DNA of 64,000 nt from Elusimicrobiota bacterium (GTDB lineage: Bacteria; Elusimicrobiota; Elusimicrobia; Elusimicrobiales; UBA9959). Shown piece by piece: positions 34,602 through 42,991 of this stretch (the stretch's first letter is position 1; the number at the start of each line of letters is the position of its first letter). A model generated the notes under the pieces. It was given only the letters and a program-made list of their open reading frames with translations, was not told the DNA's origin and did no database searches. The position numbers and the translations under genes are program-made. The stretch is from positions 1 through 64,000 of the forward strand of contig JAPLKI010000013.1 in assembly GCA_026388155.1 (NCBI GenBank), given 5' to 3'.

Positions 34602-35219
34602 TCAGGCCAGGGTTTTTATAATAGCTTCTACGGCTTTTAACAGGGTGGCCAGCGGTAGCGACGGTGGGATGGTACGGCCTGTTTCCGGCGCGGTCATTTC
34701 CGTGGTCAGCGGCAGGTGTATAAAAGCGAATTTTGTCTTCAATTTGGTGGAAGTTATAACGTGCAGGGCCTCATACATCAGGTGGTTGCAGACATAGGCG
34801 CCAGCATGGTTACTTACGTAGGCCGGGACCGAAACTTTTTTTACCGCAGCCGCCAGGCGCGCGGGGTTTGAGGTCACAAAGTACGCGGCGGGGCCGTCTT
34901 TCTTTATCAGCCGGCCCTTGGGCTGATAGTCGGAATTGTCTTTAATACCGTAATCCTGGATATTGAGTGCGAATCTTTCAACTCGTATGGCCGTTTCTCC
35001 TGCGGCAAGCCCCAGCGAAACAAGGTAGTCGGGTTTTAGCTTTGAAATAAGGCCGGAAATTTTCCGGCCTATAACTTGGCCGCTCACGGGCAGTTTTTCC
35101 CTGTAAAGCCGACAGTTCTTAAAAGCGGAAGGCCGAAGCCGCGCCATTACTTCAAGCGCGGAATTTTGTCTGCGACCGGCAAACGGCATAAAAGCGGTTA
35201 TCAAAATTTTCTTTTTCAT
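34602..35219 (-). CDS. pcp: Pyroglutamyl-peptidase I
   Basis: 205 residues of the C15 peptidase family: ITAFMPFAGRRQNSA at the N-terminus, GLAAGETAIRVERFALN with the catalytic Glu, SNHAGAYVCNHLMYEAL with the catalytic Cys, and FAFIHLPL with the catalytic His. It removes N-terminal pyroglutamate from peptides in the cytoplasm. It is read from the reverse strand, converging on the gene at 34124, with ten bases between the two stops. Confidence 0.9.
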   Translation of the reverse strand: MKKKILITAFMPFAGRRQNSALEVMARLRPSAFKNCRLYREKLPVSGQVIGRKISGLISKLKPDYLVSLGLAAGETAIRVERFALNIQDYGIKDNSDYQPKGRLIKKDGPAAYFVTSNPARLAAAVKKVSVPAYVSNHAGAYVCNHLMYEALHVITSTKLKTKFAFIHLPLTTEMTAPETGRTIPPSLPLATLLKAVEAIIKTLA

Positions 35220-35312
35220 GGAGCCTCGGTAATATTAGAACCTTTTTCCGGTATTTTTTCAAGGTGGCTTATGCAGGCCGGGGTGGATCTTTAATTTCAC
35301 TTTTTCTGGGCC

Positions 35313-35393
35313 TTGACAAATGAAATCTGTCTGCTAGACTATTGTTGGGTCCGCGGCCCTTATCAAACGGGTGTCTCGCGGACCCTTTCTTTT
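35313..35393 (+). promoter_or_regulatory. Strong promoter followed at once by a terminator hairpin
   Basis: TTGACA (35313-35318), 16-bp spacer, TAGACT (35335-35340), then GGGTCCGCG/CGCGGACCC (35347-35385) and TTTCTTTT. The predicted transcript is only ~45 nt. Beyond it, GGGGAG precedes a 7-codon reading frame (near 35409). No gene follows on this strand for 1.5 kb. Confidence 0.6.
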
Positions 35394-35587
35394 GGGGAGA
35401 TAACAGTGATGAAAAATAGATTTCAGCGATGAGAAAAAGATGACGATGATAATCTATGCCTATCTGTCTGCTATTGCTGTAATCTCTCTTTAATCGTTGT
35501 AATCTCTTCCCTACTTTATAAGCCAGGTTTTTATTTTGGCCTGCGGCTTTCGCTCGGCAAACGGCGCCAAGTTAAATCAGAGGTTTT
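35394..35587. other. Intergenic region with degenerate GATGA/AATCTC repeats
   Basis: No gene. GATGA-rich words (35410-35455) face TAATCTC-type words (35480-35510) in opposite sense, possibly a decayed short-period repeat pair. Confidence 0.35.
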
Positions 35588-36778
35588 TCAGTGCACCGGA
35601 CGCTCTTCGGGTATGTAGATTTTTTTGAAAGCCAGGGCGTCCATATGTTCGGAAACGTCTTTTGCCAGCTGACGGCCCGCTTCCGTCTCAAAGGCCTTAT
35701 TAAGCGCATCCTGGCTTACCCAGGTCTGATAGGCTAGTTCCATGCCGTCCATGTATACAGCTGTATACTCTGTCAGCGCGGTTTCCTTAAAAGCCGCGGT
35801 TGTCGCTTTTACATGCGATGCTAGCCATTCGTGAAAGTCTTTTTCCGGCTGTCCGTCCTTTTTAACTCCCCAGTAAAAAGTTTTATAAGCCGCGCTGGAT
35901 GCCTGGATAGAAAAGATTTTGACCATTTTGCTTTCAGGCAGCGGCTGCCCATCCATGAACTCCGCCGCATTCAGCTTCCGGGTCCGCTGCTCCGCCAGAG
36001 CTTCCAGTAACAGGGGGGTAAAGTCCCCTTCCGACATCGGATTTTGCGCGGTGATAAGTTCCCTGTCCCGCACCGCGTGGCTGCTCCAGGGCGCGCCGGC
36101 ATCGACCGATCCTCCCGCTTTGGACAATTCTTCCGCCGCGTAAAAACGGACAAAACCTCCCAGCGCGGCATCATTCTCCTGCAGCTTTTCTTCGGGGGTG
36201 GAGAACACCGTCATTTTGTAGCCGTTATATATCCACTTTCCCCGGCCGACCGAAGATAGAAGCGCCGCCGGTCCGTGACAAATAAACGCTGCGGGTTTTC
36301 CCTTGTTATGAAAAAAAGCCAGTATCCGCCCCAGGCGGCTGTTTTTGGCAAGGTCCTCCATGGGCGCGTGGCCGCCCGGCACGAATACGGCGCTGAATGC
36401 TGAGAGCTCCTTGTCCGTGAATGAATCCAGCCTGCGCGGTTTTTTTAAGCCGGCCGCTCTGTTTATAAAAGCTTTGGCCCGCTGATAATCCTGCTCCGTT
36501 TTATACCACTGCGCGCTGTCGCTTGTTTTATCCATCGCAGGCTCTTTGCCGGTAGGGTTGACGAAAACCAGGTCGTAGCCGGCGGCAGCTATTGCCTGAG
36601 CGGGCCCTGTCAGTTCGGACAGGAAATAGCCGGTGGGATGCCGCTTGCCGCTTTTAAGCGTCAGATAGTCAACGCCGGACATGACCACCAATACTTTTCC
36701 TTTATTGTCCGCGGCCTGCGCAATCGTTCCGGAGAACGCGGCAATAATCAGGGATAGCGCTACCATAATTGTTTTCAT
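35588..36778 (-). CDS. Periplasmic DJ-1/PfpI-family protein with C-terminal monooxygenase-like domain
   Basis: 396 residues. ATG 36778 is chosen because GGAGGA lies just ahead and a signal peptide follows (IMVALSLIIAAFSGTIAQA). Residues ~28-265 are an Hsp31/HchA-like DJ-1 domain: VMSGVDYLTLKSG, FVPGGHAPMEDL, and the nucleophile elbow FICHGPAALLSS. Residues ~285-396 look like an added ferredoxin-like (dimeric alpha-beta barrel) domain with VKIFSIQASS and DFHEWLASHVKATT. DJ-1 relatives act as glyoxalases, deglycases or chaperones; a secreted fusion is unusual and its substrate is unknown. Confidence 0.75.
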   Translation of the reverse strand: MKTIMVALSLIIAAFSGTIAQAADNKGKVLVVMSGVDYLTLKSGKRHPTGYFLSELTGPAQAIAAAGYDLVFVNPTGKEPAMDKTSDSAQWYKTEQDYQRAKAFINRAAGLKKPRRLDSFTDKELSAFSAVFVPGGHAPMEDLAKNSRLGRILAFFHNKGKPAAFICHGPAALLSSVGRGKWIYNGYKMTVFSTPEEKLQENDAALGGFVRFYAAEELSKAGGSVDAGAPWSSHAVRDRELITAQNPMSEGDFTPLLLEALAEQRTRKLNAAEFMDGQPLPESKMVKIFSIQASSAAYKTFYWGVKKDGQPEKDFHEWLASHVKATTAAFKETALTEYTAVYMDGMELAYQTWVSQDALNKAFETEAGRQLAKDVSEHMDALAFKKIYIPEERPVH

Positions 36779-36941
36779 AATTCCTCCATCCATTCTATTA
36801 TTCTCCCATAAAGAGGCATGATTAGTAAATTTAAATTTCGCAAAGCGCAAAAAGAGAGCGGGAATGCATTATTTAAAAACATTTTCATCAAGAAAAATTC
36901 AGTTTTCGGCTTTGGGCGCGGTTTTTGCTATTATTTTCAAT

Positions 36942-37727
36942 ATGAAATCAAAATTAACGATGTTAGCAATGATTTGTTTTGCGCCGGTTACGCTGCATGC
37001 GCAGCAGTTTTCACGCTACGACGATCTGCGTATCCGCGCGCCGGAAAAATGGCAGCCGGTTAAAGTATACAGCCTTGACCTTTCCGCCGGCGGCAGCTAC
37101 ATGCACGGCAATGTGGACAGCGTGGGATACTACGGCAGAATGGATTTCAGCAGGCTCATGGACGAAAAAAACACCTTCTTTATCCAGGCCGAAGAAAATC
37201 ATGTCAAATTCGGCGATAGCGTTGTTATGGATAAAACCCGCGCCGCATTCCTGTACACCTACGCCGCAGCGCCTCATTTGAATCTGTATGTCAGCAGCAC
37301 GCACGGCAAAAACAAGTTTTTGCTTCTAAAGTACCGCACAGCCAACTCCGCCGGAATCTGTTACCACTTTTTATTGCAGGAAAAAGCCAGAGACCGCGTG
37401 GTTATAAGCGTGGGGCCCATGCCTGAATATTCCTCCTACGAAACCGGGCTCGTACAGCGTGAATTCCGCGGCGCGGCAAGGTTCATAGTCCCGGTACGGT
37501 TGTCCGACTACGCGCAGTTGGGCACTGACTTTATGTATTTCCCGCTAATCGCCGATTTTGGCGATTACCGCACATACGCCGAAGCATTTCTTCAATTTAC
37601 GATAGTGCCGGAAAAATGGTTTTTCCGGATAACACTGAACAATGAGTATTCATCCAGGCCGCTGCCGGGAGTCACCCGCAACGATGTAAGCCTCAATTAT
37701 TCAGTATCCCTGAAACTCGGAAAATAA
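36942..37727 (+). CDS. DUF481-like outer-membrane protein
   Basis: 261 residues from ATG 36942 with signal peptide ending THAQ-like (VTLHAQ). The pattern YSLDLSAGGSYMHGNVDSVGYYG with later long amphipathic strands matches DUF481 (YdiY-type) salt-induced outer-membrane proteins. The final residues SLKLGK lack the terminal aromatic. No ribosome-binding site is seen, but TATTAT (36929-36934) lies seven bases before the ATG, so the message may be leaderless. Divergent from the DJ-1 gene. Confidence 0.7.
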   Translation: MKSKLTMLAMICFAPVTLHAQQFSRYDDLRIRAPEKWQPVKVYSLDLSAGGSYMHGNVDSVGYYGRMDFSRLMDEKNTFFIQAEENHVKFGDSVVMDKTRAAFLYTYAAAPHLNLYVSSTHGKNKFLLLKYRTANSAGICYHFLLQEKARDRVVISVGPMPEYSSYETGLVQREFRGAARFIVPVRLSDYAQLGTDFMYFPLIADFGDYRTYAEAFLQFTIVPEKWFFRITLNNEYSSRPLPGVTRNDVSLNYSVSLKLGK

Positions 37728-37813
37728 CCGCGCAGTGCACATGGAAATTGGGTCAGCCACTATTTATCGTCACAAAGTATCGTTTTTGGAATAAAACAGT
37801 CTTGGAGGATATT

Positions 37814-38431
37814 ATGAAAAAAATTGTCACGGCATTGCTCTTGTTGTCCGCGCTGGCAGGCGCGCTGGCGCTGTCCGCGGCCGCGGCGGATGCGCCGGCT
37901 GGGACGAATCACGGCCAGCCGCCCGCGCTCAATCACCCGCAGGACCCGTATCATCAGCAGATGGCAGGCTTTATGAACGAGCTAAAGAACGCCAAAACGC
38001 CTGAGCAGCGCAAGGAAATACAAGGAAAGATGAATCAGGCCAGGCAGGCGTACCGGGCCGCCCACCCGGTGAAAGAGTTGACTTCCGCGGAAAAAGCGGC
38101 TCGCCAGCAGAAGATGGAGGAAATGCTCAAAAAGGACACATATCGCTGGGAGCTGTATCAACTGAAGCAATCCATGGCGAAGGCTAAAACCCCGCAGGAA
38201 CGCGAGAGCTATCAGGTTAAGATAAAGGACCTTATGGCCAGGCACGCGGCGGAACAAGAGGCTAAGCTGACACCCGAGCAGAGGTCTGCGGCGCAGGCCC
38301 GTAAAGAAAAGAACACCCTGCTGCAGGCCGAACTGAAGCCGCTTAACGCGCAGATGCGCGCCGCCAAAACACCTGAAGAGAGAAAGGCCATTCACGTGCG
38401 GATGGCGGAGATCGTAAAAAAGTATCGCTAA
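37814..38431 (+). CDS. Secreted coiled-coil protein
   Basis: 205 residues with GGAGG before ATG 37814 and a signal peptide (ALLLLSALAGALALSAAAA). The mature part is almost all charged helix with a repeated phrase: NAKTPEQRKEIQGKM, KAKTPQERESYQVKI and AAKTPEERKAIHVRM, three copies about 65 residues apart. It probably forms a periplasmic coiled coil resembling Spy/CpxP or OmpH-type chaperones in general form, but no family is secure. A terminator hairpin follows. Confidence 0.7.
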   Translation: MKKIVTALLLLSALAGALALSAAAADAPAGTNHGQPPALNHPQDPYHQQMAGFMNELKNAKTPEQRKEIQGKMNQARQAYRAAHPVKELTSAEKAARQQKMEEMLKKDTYRWELYQLKQSMAKAKTPQERESYQVKIKDLMARHAAEQEAKLTPEQRSAAQARKEKNTLLQAELKPLNAQMRAAKTPEERKAIHVRMAEIVKKYR

Positions 38432-38470
38432 AAAAGTTTGTTCCGAAGTGAAAATCTCAGCAGGACAAAG

Positions 38471-38497
38471 GCCCGGACCGGCATTCCCGGGCTTTTT
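38471..38497 (+). terminator. Terminator after coiled-coil gene
   Basis: GCCCGG ... CCGGGC stem followed by TTTTT. Confidence 0.7.
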
Positions 38498-38558
38498 GGT
38501 TTACAGACAGATTTCTTCAAGGCGGTGTTTCCCGGATAGCGGTCACAGGAGGCGGATT

Positions 38559-39056
38559 ATGAAGTTAACAAAGAAAGGCTTCACCTAGATAGAGCTTATG
38601 ATAGTGGTGGCTATCATCGGTATCCTGGCCGCTATAGCTATTCCGAAGTTCGCCGATATGATAAACAAAGCGAAGGAAGGCGCTACGAAGGGCGGCCTCT
38701 CCGCCGTCAGAAGCGCTTTGCAGATCTACTACAGCGACAACGAAGGCTGGTTCCCTACCGGCGCCGACGCTTTGACCAGCCTCACCGTAAACGCCAAATA
38801 CATAAAGGAAATACCTGTCGCGAAACTGCCCCTCACCGGGCATGATGGTATCCCGGACGTTCCATCCCTCTACACCAACGCCAGTCTCCCGGTCACCTCC
38901 CCGCCTACTAAAAAAGGGGAAGATTACAACACACCCTCCGATTACGGCGGCTGGGCGTATTACTCTGACTCGTCCGATACAGCCAACTGGGGCAATTTTC
39001 TGGTAAATTGTACCCATAAGGATGTAAAGGGTACTACCATCTGGACGGAGTTCTAA
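38559..39056 (+). pseudogene. Type IV pilin (PilA-like) with in-frame amber codon at position +3
   Basis: ATG 38559 follows AGGAGGCGG and reads MKLTKKGFT, then TAG (38586-38588), then IELMIVVAIIGILAAIAIPKF in the same frame. Class III pilins have GFTLIEL here, so the stop replaces the Leu three residues after the peptidase cleavage site. The remaining ~150 residues are intact and include the C-terminal NCTHKDVKGTT typical of Elusimicrobiota pilins. A TTG to TAG change would explain it. Restart at ATG 38598 would lose Gly-1 and Glu5 and could not yield a normal pilin. It may be a fresh pseudogene, a sequence error, or read through. Confidence 0.85.
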
Positions 39057-39260
39057 CCTGCGCTCTCCGGCTGAAGATATTAAACCTGCCTTGGGCTTGT
39101 GCAGCTTCGCTCCGCCCTGCGCCTCCGCAGCAACCTGATCTTGCGGGCCCCGCACTTTTTCCAAAGAGGTATTGGAGAGGATGGACAGACGCAGACTCCA
39201 TGCCTTTGTCCAGGGGCCGCCCAAAAGCAAAATAAATGGCCGCTGTTCCTGTTTCTAAAA
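39057..39260. other. Intergenic region between pilin and GIDE gene
   Basis: About 200 bp with no gene; the word CCCGCACTTTTTCC near 39154 is shared with repeat copy A (31067). Confidence 0.4.
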
Positions 39261-40037
39261 CTACTTCAGCGCGTAAATAAGGGCGCCGGCGCCAATGGCG
39301 GCTATAACAATCCCTATCTGCAGCAGTAAAGAGGCCGATGATGCGATACCGGTGATATAGTCGCCGTAGGACTGGTCGGCCACCTTTTCCACGCCGGGAC
39401 CGAAAAAGCACGGCATCCCGCTGGAGCCGGGATCGTTCTCCAGCCTGGCCAGTTCCGTTAAAAGGCCGGAGGGAACGCATATATCCGTGTTCTGGCGCAG
39501 GTATTGCATGAATTCGCCCAGGGATTGCGGCCTTCCAAGGACCGCCACATCTTCATCTTCCGCTATAATAAGCTCCGATTTCCTGATGGCGCCGGAGGTG
39601 TTGTCGGGCAGCAGCGAATCGTTGGACTCAGTCGCCGCGGGCTTGCGGAAATCAACGCTTTCCGGAACAGGGACGACCAGAGCGGTTCCTGAACCGTCGC
39701 GGACGAAAAATCCCCCGTTGGCGTTCGTGGATTCCCTCACCCAGCGCGACCGCCATTCTCCCTGTGAAGAGGAAGCAGTTCCTATCCGCTCTCTTTCCTT
39801 CCGGTCTGTCGTCTCAAGGTAAAACAAACAGGCGGTCTTAGTGACAGGGGAGCTTACGAGAGCCGGCGAATGAGCCTTTCCGGTTATGAATTGCCTGGCC
39901 CCGCCGGCCTGCGAACCAATGCCGCCGCAGGGAATATCCTTGTACGACCGCGCCCGGCCGCGTTTGATAATCCCCAATACCAGCATAACCAGGCCTGCGG
40001 CAAAACCTAAAAGCGGTAAAATAAGATTATCTTTCAC
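39261..40037 (-). CDS. GIDE-domain membrane protein
   Basis: 258 residues with an N-terminal transmembrane helix (LILPLLGFAAGLVMLVLGII) and a C-terminal one (SLLLQIGIVIAAIGAGALIYAL). In between is a GIDE domain as in the mitochondrial E3 ligase MULAN: ITGKAHSPALVSSPVTKTACLFY, RWVRESTNANGGFFVRDGSG split here as GGFFVRDGSG, and ELIIAEDEDVAVLGRP. Bacterial homologues lack the RING finger, as this one does, so ubiquitin ligation is not implied. It is a membrane-anchored protein of unknown role. Confidence 0.75.
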   Translation of the reverse strand: MKDNLILPLLGFAAGLVMLVLGIIKRGRARSYKDIPCGGIGSQAGGARQFITGKAHSPALVSSPVTKTACLFYLETTDRKERERIGTASSSQGEWRSRWVRESTNANGGFFVRDGSGTALVVPVPESVDFRKPAATESNDSLLPDNTSGAIRKSELIIAEDEDVAVLGRPQSLGEFMQYLRQNTDICVPSGLLTELARLENDPGSSGMPCFFGPGVEKVADQSYGDYITGIASSASLLLQIGIVIAAIGAGALIYALK

Positions 40038-40144
40038 GGGAATAACTCCTCCTCACAAAACCGAAGTTTTTTGTTTTTTCTTCACGGAGCGCCTGCCGAA
40101 GGCAGCCCGCACACTCCGAAAGCATCCGCCCGGTCAGACACCCG

Positions 40145-40503
40145 CTAGTGTAGTACGTCAAACACTTCTTGACATTTGGAGGCGCAGGTTTGAGCCAGAT
40201 ACAAGGCGCGACGAGGGGAAACCGCCATGCGGTGTCCCCTCAGCCGTTGGGAAAGGGTGAGCATACCGGGGGTCTGTAAGTGAGGCCGTCTGATGCACAC
40301 CGTGCTTGTTACGGCACCTACGCAAGTATTGGAGCAACGAAGTAGCCGGCCAAAAATGCGCCTCCCCCAGGGGGCTGGCCGCTTTTGGGCTACAACTGCG
40401 TCACTCGTCGCTTACATAGACCCACTATGCGCGCTCCTCGTTCCTTGTTTCGCTCCAAATTCGGCCAGTCAAATATAAAGAGATGTCTGACGCACTACAC
40501 TAG
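40145..40503. mobile_element. MITE-like palindromic element with ~34-bp terminal inverted repeats
   Basis: The left end CTAGTGTAGTACGTCA and right end (reverse complement CTAGTGTAGTGCGTCA) match over ~34 bp with few differences; outside or at the ends is CTAG, a possible target duplication. The similarity extends inward (TTTGAGC..ACAAGG..GACGAG against TTTGGAGC..ACAAGG..ACGAGG). No transposase is encoded. A ~50-bp piece of it recurs at 46942-46995, and modules recur in the dispersed repeats. Confidence 0.75.
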
Positions 40504-40579
40504 GGAACTCTTGTGAATTTCAGGCATTGCTCCCTTTCGCTATTATAGCCTTAGGAACTTTGTCCTGTCCAGCTGACAT

Positions 40580-40818
40580 AACCTGAATCCTGCAGTTCAA
40601 GGTTATTCTCATTTGAAAATATAAGGAACAAAAATATGCAATGCCTTCGCAGGTGCCGTAACAAAGGCCTATGGCCATCAGACGGCCAGGATTCCCCGCT
40701 TTGCGGGTCGCAAATCAAGCGCATTGCGCGCAGAATTTGCGAGGGTGTATACCGCGCGAAGCGCACCTGAGCACCGCGAAGGGAAAGTTTCAACTGAAAC
40801 TTTCAGGATAATGGAAGT
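40580..40818 (+). repeat. Hairpin-rich dispersed repeat, copy B
   Basis: Same ends as copy A (AACCTGAATCCTGCAGTT ... AGGATAATGGAAG) and same stem positions: CCCCGC ttt GCGGG near 40692, CGCGC/GCGCG near 40726, GAAAGTTTCA ac TGAAACTTTC (40783-40804). It also carries GGTGCCGTAACAA and ATCAGACGGCC, both shared with the MITE-like element. No gene follows on this strand. Confidence 0.85.
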
Positions 40819-40869
40819 TATTGTGCGGTAGCAGGGAGGATCAAAAAAGCCGGGCTAAGCCGTGCCTGT

Positions 40870-41547
40870 TCACTCGTGAAGAAGAAATTCTTTTACGGGG
40901 ATGCTTTGGCCTATGCGCCGGGGGACCATTTTGGCGAAAACGTCCAGGATAATGACTGCATTACAGTTGGCGTCTTTTTCGGAAACTTTCCTGATCCTGC
41001 CCACTATGGCCCGGTTCAAAATCTCTATGTTTTCATAGGCCTTGCTCAGTTTTTTCAGTTCCCAGTCCGGCTCAAGGCCTTCCTTTTTCCGGAGATACTG
41101 CTGCAGCAGGTAAGAGGAAACCGACTTGTTTACCGTTTCGTTCAGCGACGCAAAAGGCAGGTGATACCTGACCATGGGTTTTAGAATATCCATCACCGGG
41201 CAGCCGCTGGTCACCATATATATGCCTATGGCCGAGCTGAGCGCGGTCTGCAGGCTTGTTCTTTTGAAATATTCCCGCTCCCGGCTGACTACGCGCACAT
41301 CCACGGTCATGGTGGAGGATTTGTCGGAGAACATCTTCGTCACGTGGGCCAGGTTCAGGGCGAGGGGGCAGTATTTTTGCGAAGCGCCGTCGTAAGGGCA
41401 GACGCTGCATTTCCCGTAGTCCAGGAGCGTCCATTGCGGGAAATCCCCGTCTTTTTTCGGCAGGAGGTTCAGCGTGACGGGATCAAGCTGTATATCAATA
41501 ACTTTCTCTTCCGCCCCGTCAAATTTGATGATATATTTGTAAAACAT
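40870..41547 (-). CDS. DUF6901-like conserved hypothetical protein
   Basis: 225 residues, soluble. The N-terminus FYKYIIKFDGAEEKVIDIQLD is a small beta unit, followed by a Cys cluster CSVCPYDGASQKYCPLALNL that could hold zinc or iron-sulfur, then FKRTSLQTALSSAIGIYM, TSGCPVMDILKPMVRYHLPF and a helical C-terminus. I recall this arrangement from the DUF6901 family, seen mainly in Proteobacteria, but no reaction is known. It is 138 bp downstream of the inosine-guanosine kinase gene, same strand. Confidence 0.65.
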   Translation of the reverse strand: MFYKYIIKFDGAEEKVIDIQLDPVTLNLLPKKDGDFPQWTLLDYGKCSVCPYDGASQKYCPLALNLAHVTKMFSDKSSTMTVDVRVVSREREYFKRTSLQTALSSAIGIYMVTSGCPVMDILKPMVRYHLPFASLNETVNKSVSSYLLQQYLRKKEGLEPDWELKKLSKAYENIEILNRAIVGRIRKVSEKDANCNAVIILDVFAKMVPRRIGQSIPVKEFLLHE

Positions 41548-41685
41548 TGCTCCCCCGCTATCAAAATTACTCTCCGCGCGACCCGCTCTCCGGATATTTT
41601 AACATAATAACGCGGCAAAATCGGCGCTGCCGGCGGCTGTAATAACCGCCGGCCGGGCATATCTTTCTGCCTTGCTCGTTCCCGG

Positions 41686-42984
41686 TCAGGTGTCCCAATA
41701 CGCCTGCTGCAGGTTATCTTCTTTTTCAGGCAGGGCGCGCATCAGGCGCGGTGAATTCTGGGCTAAAACCTCAAAACTAACGCGGTTGGCGTACTTTGAG
41801 ATCTGGGACAGGGACGAATAGGTTAAAGAATTTATCAGGTTCTTGGGCGAATTCGGCACTTTAGCCTGATGATATTTCCTGGCGCTTAGATCGTGCAGGA
41901 GCGCCGCAAGAGCGCCGTCGCCGGCGCCGTTAGTGTTCTTGATGATCTTCGGGCCGCCCATGAACGGATTTATATGGCTGTAGATCTTTATCGGTTTAAC
42001 GCAGCCGCTTTTTCTCATCGGGCGGCTGAATTCATACATATTGTAATCAACAATAGACTTGGCGCGAAGTTTGTAAGAGGTCCTTCTGGCAAATTGCTCA
42101 TCTACATATCCCGCCAGGTAAAGCCCGTGCGCCCCCACGGTTAAAAGGACAAAATCCGCGAGTTCCAAAGCATTTTCAGCGGCCAGAAGCGGGTCGTTCA
42201 AACCGGTAAGAGCCAACGCCTCAAGATCGTTCATCGCGACGCAGGTGACGTATTTTTTTATGAAATCGCGAAAAAAATCTTTTTTGGATTCGATAAGAAA
42301 ACTTGTTCCAAGCGTCATCACCACAGGAACCCTTGCCTTTAAAGCGATTTCACAAGCCTTGACCGTAGAACTGAAAATGGGGTCTTTTTCATCGCGTAAA
42401 ATATAGGAGGAAATAAGGAGGGCTGAGGCTTTTTCAATGATTTCCCCGGGAATAAATTCCGGGGTCAGGTCGTTCATGCAGCCTTTGCTTATGCCGAAGG
42501 TCCGTTCACCGTCGGGGGTAACGAAACACATCGCCCTTCCCATCGGATTGTCGGACGGCTGAAGATAAGAAAGATCGACTTTCGCGCTGGTATTGCGGAT
42601 GTATTTAAAGGCGTAATCGCCCACTGTAATATTGCGGGTAATGGCGCCAAGCGCGACCGAGCGCTCGTCGGATAGAACAGAGTAATTATGCAGGGTGTTG
42701 CCTACCGAGCCGCCCGCGTATTCGCCGAGGATCTTTCCTTCTGCCTTTAATTTTCTGTATATAGCTTCGGCAACCTGGTCGTTCAGGATTTGCGACTCGC
42801 CTTTTTTGAGCCGGTGCCGAAGCAGGAATTCCGGCTCAACGCAGCACTCAATGTCCACCAGCAGCTGGTCTATGCCTACCAGGTAAAACGGCTCTGTCTG
42901 CAAAAAATGCGGGTCGGCGCTTTCCCGACCCTTCTCCGTGACCGGGAAGTAATGCTTGTTTTTTCTCTTTCCAGGGAATTTCAT
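41686..42984 (-). CDS. gsk: Inosine-guanosine kinase
   Basis: 432 residues that align from end to end with E. coli Gsk: MKFPGKRKNKHYFPV, VGIDQLLVDIECCVE, YAGGSVGNTLHNYSVLSD, YLQPSDNPMGRAMCFV, VVMTLGTSFLIESK, MRKSGCVKPIKIYSHINPF, NTNGAGDGALAALLHDL (catalytic GAGD) and SPRLMRALPEKEDNLQQAYW. It phosphorylates inosine and guanosine to IMP and GMP. Gsk is common in Gammaproteobacteria and rare elsewhere, so lateral transfer is likely. Divergent from serC across an interesting intergenic region. Confidence 0.95.
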   Translation of the reverse strand: MKFPGKRKNKHYFPVTEKGRESADPHFLQTEPFYLVGIDQLLVDIECCVEPEFLLRHRLKKGESQILNDQVAEAIYRKLKAEGKILGEYAGGSVGNTLHNYSVLSDERSVALGAITRNITVGDYAFKYIRNTSAKVDLSYLQPSDNPMGRAMCFVTPDGERTFGISKGCMNDLTPEFIPGEIIEKASALLISSYILRDEKDPIFSSTVKACEIALKARVPVVMTLGTSFLIESKKDFFRDFIKKYVTCVAMNDLEALALTGLNDPLLAAENALELADFVLLTVGAHGLYLAGYVDEQFARRTSYKLRAKSIVDYNMYEFSRPMRKSGCVKPIKIYSHINPFMGGPKIIKNTNGAGDGALAALLHDLSARKYHQAKVPNSPKNLINSLTYSSLSQISKYANRVSFEVLAQNSPRLMRALPEKEDNLQQAYWDT

Positions 42985-42991
42985 GACAGCC

